A DNA stretch of 64,000 nucleotides from Shewanella phaeophyticola (GTDB taxonomy: Bacteria; Pseudomonadota; Gammaproteobacteria; Enterobacterales; Shewanellaceae), in the NCBI RefSeq assembly GCF_025398315.1, contig NZ_JAODOQ010000001.1:2542001-2606000 (forward strand). Direction: 5' to 3'. A program made the position numbers and the translations under genes. The notes beneath the pieces are model-generated. The model searched no databases. It was not told the origin of the DNA and worked only from the letters and a program-made list of their open reading frames with translations. Below, in pieces: positions 59,165 to 64,000 of this stretch; position 1 is the stretch's first letter; the number at the start of each line of letters is the position of its first letter.

Positions 59165-59870
59165 TTACAAACCTTTTTCCATTTCTTCATACGACACATG
59201 GCGAACGTCTTTACCTTTTACATAGTAAATCACGTATTCACAGATATTTTTACAGCGGTCACCTACACGCTCTACAGCACGGGCGGCTCCATAACACATC
59301 TAAAACACCAGGAATAGAGCGAGGGTCTTCCATCATGTGAGTCATTAATTGACGGATAATACCTTCGTATTCTTTGTCTAGTTTGGCATCCGCTTTATGA
59401 AGCTCCAGTGCTTGATCAGCGTCCATACGTGCCAGCGCATCAAGGGTTGAATGCAACATGCGTGTTGCATGGCGGCTCATATTTTCAATGCTAACTAATA
59501 ATGGCTGTTGGTTATTGGCACGGTTTTCAAGTGCCGCTTTAGCGATACGCACACACGCATCACCAATGCGTTCTAAATCTGCAATGGTTTTTGTAATGGC
59601 GATAATCATACGTAAGTCACTTGCTGCTGGCTGGCGCTTAGCAATAATGCGAGTACACTCTTCGTCAATCGACACTTCCATGCCGTTAACTTTGTGGTCG
59701 CCATTAATGACAGTTTGTGCCAGTTCAGTATCTAAGCTTGCTAGCGCATCTAGTGCTTGTTCAAGTTGACGCTCAACTAAACCGCCCATGGCTAATACGC
59801 GGTTACGAATATCTTCAAGTTCAGCATTAAACTGGCCTGAAATGTGTTTACTTAAAATTATTTTGTCCAT
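59165..59870 (-). pseudogene. phoU: Phosphate transport regulator PhoU, one frameshift near the C terminus
   Basis: Negative regulator linking the Pst transporter to PhoR/PhoB. Helical PhoU repeats with [20 protein letters not shown] and [13 protein letters not shown]. Start set at ATG ([15 protein letters not shown]) behind AGGTGG. The frame breaks at about 59284-59292: conserved [19 protein letters not shown] is split because TGGGCCGCC appears as TGGAGCCGCC. The second frame continues to EEMEKGL and a stop at 59165, giving about 235 residues. As PhoU is conserved and in an intact operon, an error in the sequence is likely. Confidence 0.88.
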
Positions 59871-59916
59871 AATACCCACCTAATTCAAAAGTTAATTAAA
59901 AACGTTATTCACAGAA

Positions 59917-60735
59917 TTAACCGTAACGACCGGTGATGTAATCTTCTGTTTTACGCTTTTTAGGGGTAGTGAAAATAGTGTTAGTGTTGGCATACTCAAC
60001 CAGTTCACCCATATACATAAAGGCCGTTTGATCTGATACACGTGCAGCCTGTTGCATGTTATGCGTCACAATAACAACTGTGTATTGTTTTTTAAGCTCT
60101 GTGATCAACTCTTCAATGGTTAAAGTTGAAATAGGATCCAACGCTGAAGTAGGTTCATCTAATAATAGCACTTCTGGCTCGATTGCAATTGCGCGCGCAA
60201 TAACCAAACGTTGTTGCTGACCACCCGACAAGCCAAATGCGTTGTCATGCAAACGATCTTTGACTTCATCCCAAATGGCAGCGCCACGTAAAGAACGCTC
60301 TGCCGCTTCATCTAATTCGCGGCGGTTATTTACGCCTTGTAAACGTAAGCCATACACCACGTTTTCGTAAATTGATTTAGGAAACGGGTTAGGACGCTGG
60401 AACACCATGCCCACATTACGACGCAGTGATGCTACATCCACTTTCTTGTCATAAATGTTTTGTCCATGAAGTAAAATTTCACCTTCAATTTTACAAGTAT
60501 CAACTAAATCGTTCATGCGGTTAATACAACGTAATAAGGTTGATTTACCACAACCACTTGGGCCAATGAATGCTGTCACCTGCTTTTTAGGGATCTTCAT
60601 CGACACATCAAATAACGCTTGTTTGTCACCATAACGTAAATCAAGGTTACGGATCTCAAGTGCGGTATCCTGCGCGGGTAAGTTAACTAAATCAACTGTT
60701 TCTGTTTGCATTGCTGAACTATCAATAGAAATCAT
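59917..60735 (-). CDS. pstB: Phosphate ABC transporter ATP-binding protein PstB
   Basis: ATPase of the high-affinity phosphate importer. Walker [21 protein letters not shown], PstB-typical [14 protein letters not shown], signature [16 protein letters not shown], Walker [15 protein letters not shown] and the His switch [14 protein letters not shown]. 272 aa, standard. 28 bases downstream of pstA and 46 bases upstream of phoU. Confidence 0.97.
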   Translation of the reverse strand: MISIDSSAMQTETVDLVNLPAQDTALEIRNLDLRYGDKQALFDVSMKIPKKQVTAFIGPSGCGKSTLLRCINRMNDLVDTCKIEGEILLHGQNIYDKKVDVASLRRNVGMVFQRPNPFPKSIYENVVYGLRLQGVNNRRELDEAAERSLRGAAIWDEVKDRLHDNAFGLSGGQQQRLVIARAIAIEPEVLLLDEPTSALDPISTLTIEELITELKKQYTVVIVTHNMQQAARVSDQTAFMYMGELVEYANTNTIFTTPKKRKTEDYITGRYG

Positions 60736-60763
60736 TTTTGTCTTTCCTTCAGGATATCGCTAA

Positions 60764-62423
60764 TTAGTGTTCTAGCGAACGGAATTTTTCACGTAAATGG
60801 TTGCGCACGCTGATTGCGGTTAAGTTAAGTGCAACAATTACTGATACTAATAAGAACGAGGTTGCGTACACCAATGGGCGAGCCGCTTCAACGTTAGGGC
60901 TCTGGAAGCCTACATCGTAAATATGGAAACCTAAGTGCATGAACTTACGCTCTAAATGCACAAACGGGAAGTTCATATCTATCGGTAAAGTAGGGGCAAG
61001 TTTTACTACACCCACCAACATTAACGGGGCAACTTCACCGGCAGCACGTGCCACAGCTAAAATTAGGCCGGTCATAATGGCTGGGCTCGCCATTGGGATA
61101 ACAATGCGCCATAAGGTTTCGGCTTTGGTTGCACCTAAAGCAAGGCTACCCTGGCGCACTGCGCTAGGTATACGGCTAAGGCCTTCTTCGGTCGATACAA
61201 TCACAACTGGCAACGTGAGGATAGCCAAAGTTAATGCTGACCAGATAACCCCGGGCGATCCAAATGTCGGTGCGGGTAATGCTTCAGGGAAAAACAATTG
61301 GTCAATTGAGCCACCCATCATGTAAACAAAGAAGCCTAGACCAAACACACCATACACAATCGACGGTACACCCGCTAAATTAATCACCGCGATACGGATC
61401 ATCTTAGTAATGGCCTTTTTTAGCGTATTCATGTAAGTAGATAGCTGCTACCACACCAAATGGTGTCACGATAACGGCCATCAACATCACCATAAATACC
61501 GTACCAAAGATAGCTGGAAATACCCCACCTTCGGTATTAGCTTCACGTGGGTCGTCATTAATAAAACGACCAATGCCAACAAACCAATGACCGACCTTTT
61601 GAAAGATGCTCATGTGATTGACATAACTAACATCTAAAATAGAGTCTAGCTTGAGGATCACTTCTTGACCACGCATGTCGCGGATGACCACTGAGTCGCG
61701 AGCCGCTTTATCACGCAGTGCAAATAGGTCTTTTTCAAGCACTAAATAGTCTTTGTTTAACTGATCAATTTGCGCTTTGATATCGGCTTTACGTGCATCG
61801 GTTAACTCTCCATCAAGCTCATAGCCACGTTGCTTTAAGCGCAAACGTTCGATTTGATAGTTAATTGCACCAATGTCCGACTTTTGCAAATCAAGCGCTT
61901 GATCTGAAATTTCAACCGCACGCTCAATATGGCTAACCAATGAGGTTTCGATTTCGGTATCGCTGTTTAATGCTAAACGCTTACCGTCTTCAATCACTGC
62001 GATTGGGTAACCGTAAAAGTTACCATTTTTAGTCCGCTCTAATTTGGCAATATCTGCCGGTTGAGTACGGCTAACAATATCAGTGGCTAAGATCCAACGA
62101 AAATCTAAACCCACAAACTCACGGTTACCGGTTTTAACGAGGTAACGCGTTACAAACTCACCAGGGTCTTGCGTAAATGTATGCCCCGCTGACACTAAAC
62201 GCTCGGTTGGCACTTCTTCGCGGTCATAAATTTCCCCGATTAACGTGCTTTTTACACCTTTATTATCTTCAAGCTGCCACTCATAAACATCAGCAGGCCA
62301 AAAGTAACTAAGACCACGCCACGCGATTAACAGTAATAAGCCAAGAACGGCAATTAAACTGATACTTACGGCACCACCGGTCATCCAAATCCACGGTGAA
62401 CCTGATTTAAACCACTTACCCAT
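60764..62423 (-). pseudogene. pstA: Phosphate ABC transporter permease PstA with large periplasmic insert, one frameshift
   Basis: Permease subunit, about 553 residues when corrected, roughly double the E. coli PstA. One N-terminal helix (GGAVSISLIAVLGLLLLIAW), then about 240 periplasmic residues with a coiled coil (INYQIERLRLKQRGYELDGE, LVLEKDLFALRDKAAR), then the permease core (VVTPFGVVAAIYLHEYAKKG; ATKAETLWRIVIPMASPAIM, the EAA-type loop). The frame is lost at about 61409-61416, where AAAGGCCATT stands for an expected AAAGGGCCCATT (KKGPITKMIRIAVINLAG). The enlarged form is common in Alteromonadales. Cotranscribed with pstC and pstB. Confidence 0.87.
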
Positions 62424-62481
62424 TGCACAAACCTCTCAAGGCGATTGGCGAAATAATCAAATATTGAGTCATCATCTTTCC

Positions 62482-64000
62482 TTACAGTGAGCTATATCGT
62501 TCGCGTAAACGCTGACGTACCACTTCCGCAATGGTGTTAAAGAAGAAGGTGAATACAAACAGTACAAAGGCCGCTAAGAACAGCACACGATAATGCGAAC
62601 TACCAATGGCTGACTCTGGCATCTCCACCGCAATGTTAGCGGCTAAAGTACGCATGCCTTCAAACACACTCCACTCAAGGATCGCAGTGTTACCCGTTGC
62701 CATTAACACAATCATGGTTTCACCCACGGCACGGCCTAAGCCCATCATAATGGCCGAGAAAATACCCGGGCTGGCGGTCAGTAATACCACCTTAGTCAGG
62801 GTTTGCCAGTTTGTTGCACCGAGTGCCAAACTGCCGTTTGATAAATGACGCGGTACAGAGAAAATCGCATCTTCAGCAATCGAGAATATGGTTGGAATTA
62901 CCGCAAACCCCATCGCAATACCTACAACAAAGGCGTTACGTTGGTCAAAGGTGATGCCTAAATCATTGGTGATAAATTGACGTGTATTACCATCAAACAA
63001 AGCCACTTCAATCACTGGGCTAATAGCAAATGAGAACCAACCAACAAAGATAATGACTGGCAGTAACATCAGTTCTTGATACGTCTCTGGTAAGCGATGC
63101 TTCCAAGTTTCTGGCATTTTGTTCCAGGCAAATGCTGTGGTTAATATCGATATTGGCAATAACATCAATAACACCACAATACCGGGCAAGTGATCTTCAA
63201 TTAATGGCGCTAACCATAAACCGGCTAAGAAACCCAAAATAACCGTTGGTAATGCTTCCATAATTTCAATGGTAGGCTTAACCACATTACGCACTTTAGG
63301 TGTCATAAAGTAAGCGGTATAAATAGCACCAGAAATGGCTAATGGCACAGCAAACAACATGGCGTAAAAAGCCGCTTTCATGGTACCAAACGCTAATGGC
63401 ATTAAGCTTAACTTGGCTTCAAAGTCGTCTGAACCTGATGTTGACTGCCAAACATACTTAGGTTCTGGATAACCTTCGTACCACACTTTCTGCCACAAAG
63501 CGCTCCATGACACTTCTGGGTGATCATTTTCGACAGAATACAAATTTAGCTTGTTATCGGCTTCAATAATCAGTGCATTTGAGCGTGGGCTAAAGGCCAT
63601 TAAACCTGGATTTTTCAGGTCAAATTTATCGTCAAACAAGTTACGTTGACTGGTCGTATATAGAAGTGTTAACTCACCTTCAGGACTTAATACGGCGAAA
63701 CTCTTACGATAAAACTCAGTGGCCATAGTGCTAACAGGCGCCACATCGTCAAACTCACGTATTAACTCATATAAACGACCTTTTTCACCATTCACTTGGA
63801 AATACTGACTGATTACACCACTGTCGTAACTAACCATTATTGAGCTTGCACCCGCCAATAAATCCACTTGTTTAATGTTGGCGTCACCTTTTTTAACATC
63901 AAGTACTTGTAGCAGCTCAACCGAATCGGCATCACGAGTGTTGTATATAAATAAGCGATGAACAGTACTTAAAATCAATTGGCGGTGATCGGGTGTCATT
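62482..64000 (-). CDS. pstC: Phosphate ABC transporter permease PstC, partial (runs off right edge)
   Basis: C-terminal 505 residues. The first about 195 visible residues are a soluble, beta-rich segment (HRQLILSTVHRLFIYNTRDA, SPEGELTLLYTTSQRNLFDD) like a WD/propeller-type extension. The permease core begins at FGTMKAAFYAMLFAVPLAIS, includes EIMEALPTVILGFLAGLWLA and ends with the conserved loop LALGATNWQTLTKVVLLTAS and VGETMIVLMATGNTAILEWS. The large N-terminal extension parallels the enlarged PstA. The real start and any Pho box are outside the window. Confidence 0.93.
   Translation of the reverse strand, partial: MTPDHRQLILSTVHRLFIYNTRDADSVELLQVLDVKKGDANIKQVDLLAGASSIMVSYDSGVISQYFQVNGEKGRLYELIREFDDVAPVSTMATEFYRKSFAVLSPEGELTLLYTTSQRNLFDDKFDLKNPGLMAFSPRSNALIIEADNKLNLYSVENDHPEVSWSALWQKVWYEGYPEPKYVWQSTSGSDDFEAKLSLMPLAFGTMKAAFYAMLFAVPLAISGAIYTAYFMTPKVRNVVKPTIEIMEALPTVILGFLAGLWLAPLIEDHLPGIVVLLMLLPISILTTAFAWNKMPETWKHRLPETYQELMLLPVIIFVGWFSFAISPVIEVALFDGNTRQFITNDLGITFDQRNAFVVGIAMGFAVIPTIFSIAEDAIFSVPRHLSNGSLALGATNWQTLTKVVLLTASPGIFSAIMMGLGRAVGETMIVLMATGNTAILEWSVFEGMRTLAANIAVEMPESAIGSSHYRVLFLAAFVLFVFTFFFNTIAEVVRQRLRERYSSL

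Overview
The window looks like a chromosomal segment of a marine gammaproteobacterium of the order Alteromonadales (Shewanella/Colwellia-like). The basis is inference from gene content and order: purF-cvpA-dedD-folC-truA-fimV-asd-pdxB-fabB/mnmC is the classic gammaproteobacterial neighbourhood, a LapG/LapD pair and an oleABCD long-chain olefin operon are typical of Shewanella-like bacteria, and the DNA is AT-rich, markedly so inside the polysaccharide cluster. No rRNA or tRNA gene, insertion sequence or CRISPR array was seen.

Layout. (1) 1-14.3 kb: housekeeping block (purine, folate and PLP synthesis, pseudouridine synthase, FimV polar hub, aspartate-semialdehyde dehydrogenase, FabB, MnmC). 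accD, normally between folC and truA, is absent. (2) 14.5-43.4 kb: a large exopolysaccharide (EPS) locus, all on the minus strand, read from ugd (43.4 kb) towards galU (17.3 kb). It encodes precursor synthesis (Ugd, GalU, ManC, a phosphohexomutase), the initiating phospho-sugar transferase, at least four glycosyltransferases (three GT2-like, one WecG/TagA), two Wzx-like flippases, an EpsG-type Wzy, O-acylation proteins, a short OPX protein with a separate outer-membrane beta-barrel, a Wzc-like tyrosine kinase with a CpsB/YwqE-type phosphatase, and an O-antigen-ligase-like protein. A textbook ops element lies in the leader about 200 bases before ugd, so RfaH antitermination of the long operon is predicted. 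(3) 43.6-48.0 kb: a long leader region, then plus-strand lapG, lapD and a small secreted Gly-rich protein. (4) 48.2-54.3 kb: methionine gamma-lyase and oleA-oleB-oleC-oleD. (5) 54.6-59 kb: a methyltransferase, DUF1289, YajD-type HNH, DUF502 and MOT1-type transporter genes. (6) 59.2-64 kb: pstC-pstA-pstB-phoU, with pstC running off the right edge.

Two global features deserve care. First, about a dozen genes are interrupted by one or more frameshifts or in-frame stops. Most lie either in runs of 6-8 A/T inside the AT-rich EPS genes or at places where the conserved protein predicts the DNA words TGGGCC/GGCCCA, words I could not find intact anywhere in the window. I read most of them as sequencing or base-calling errors (possibly at a modified motif) rather than true pseudogenes. 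Second, a family of interspersed intergenic repeats (short imperfect palindromes plus an AAGTGAC heptamer array) sits at most module boundaries, and a closely matching composite copy lies just upstream of both galU and ugd, bracketing the whole EPS operon as direct repeats.
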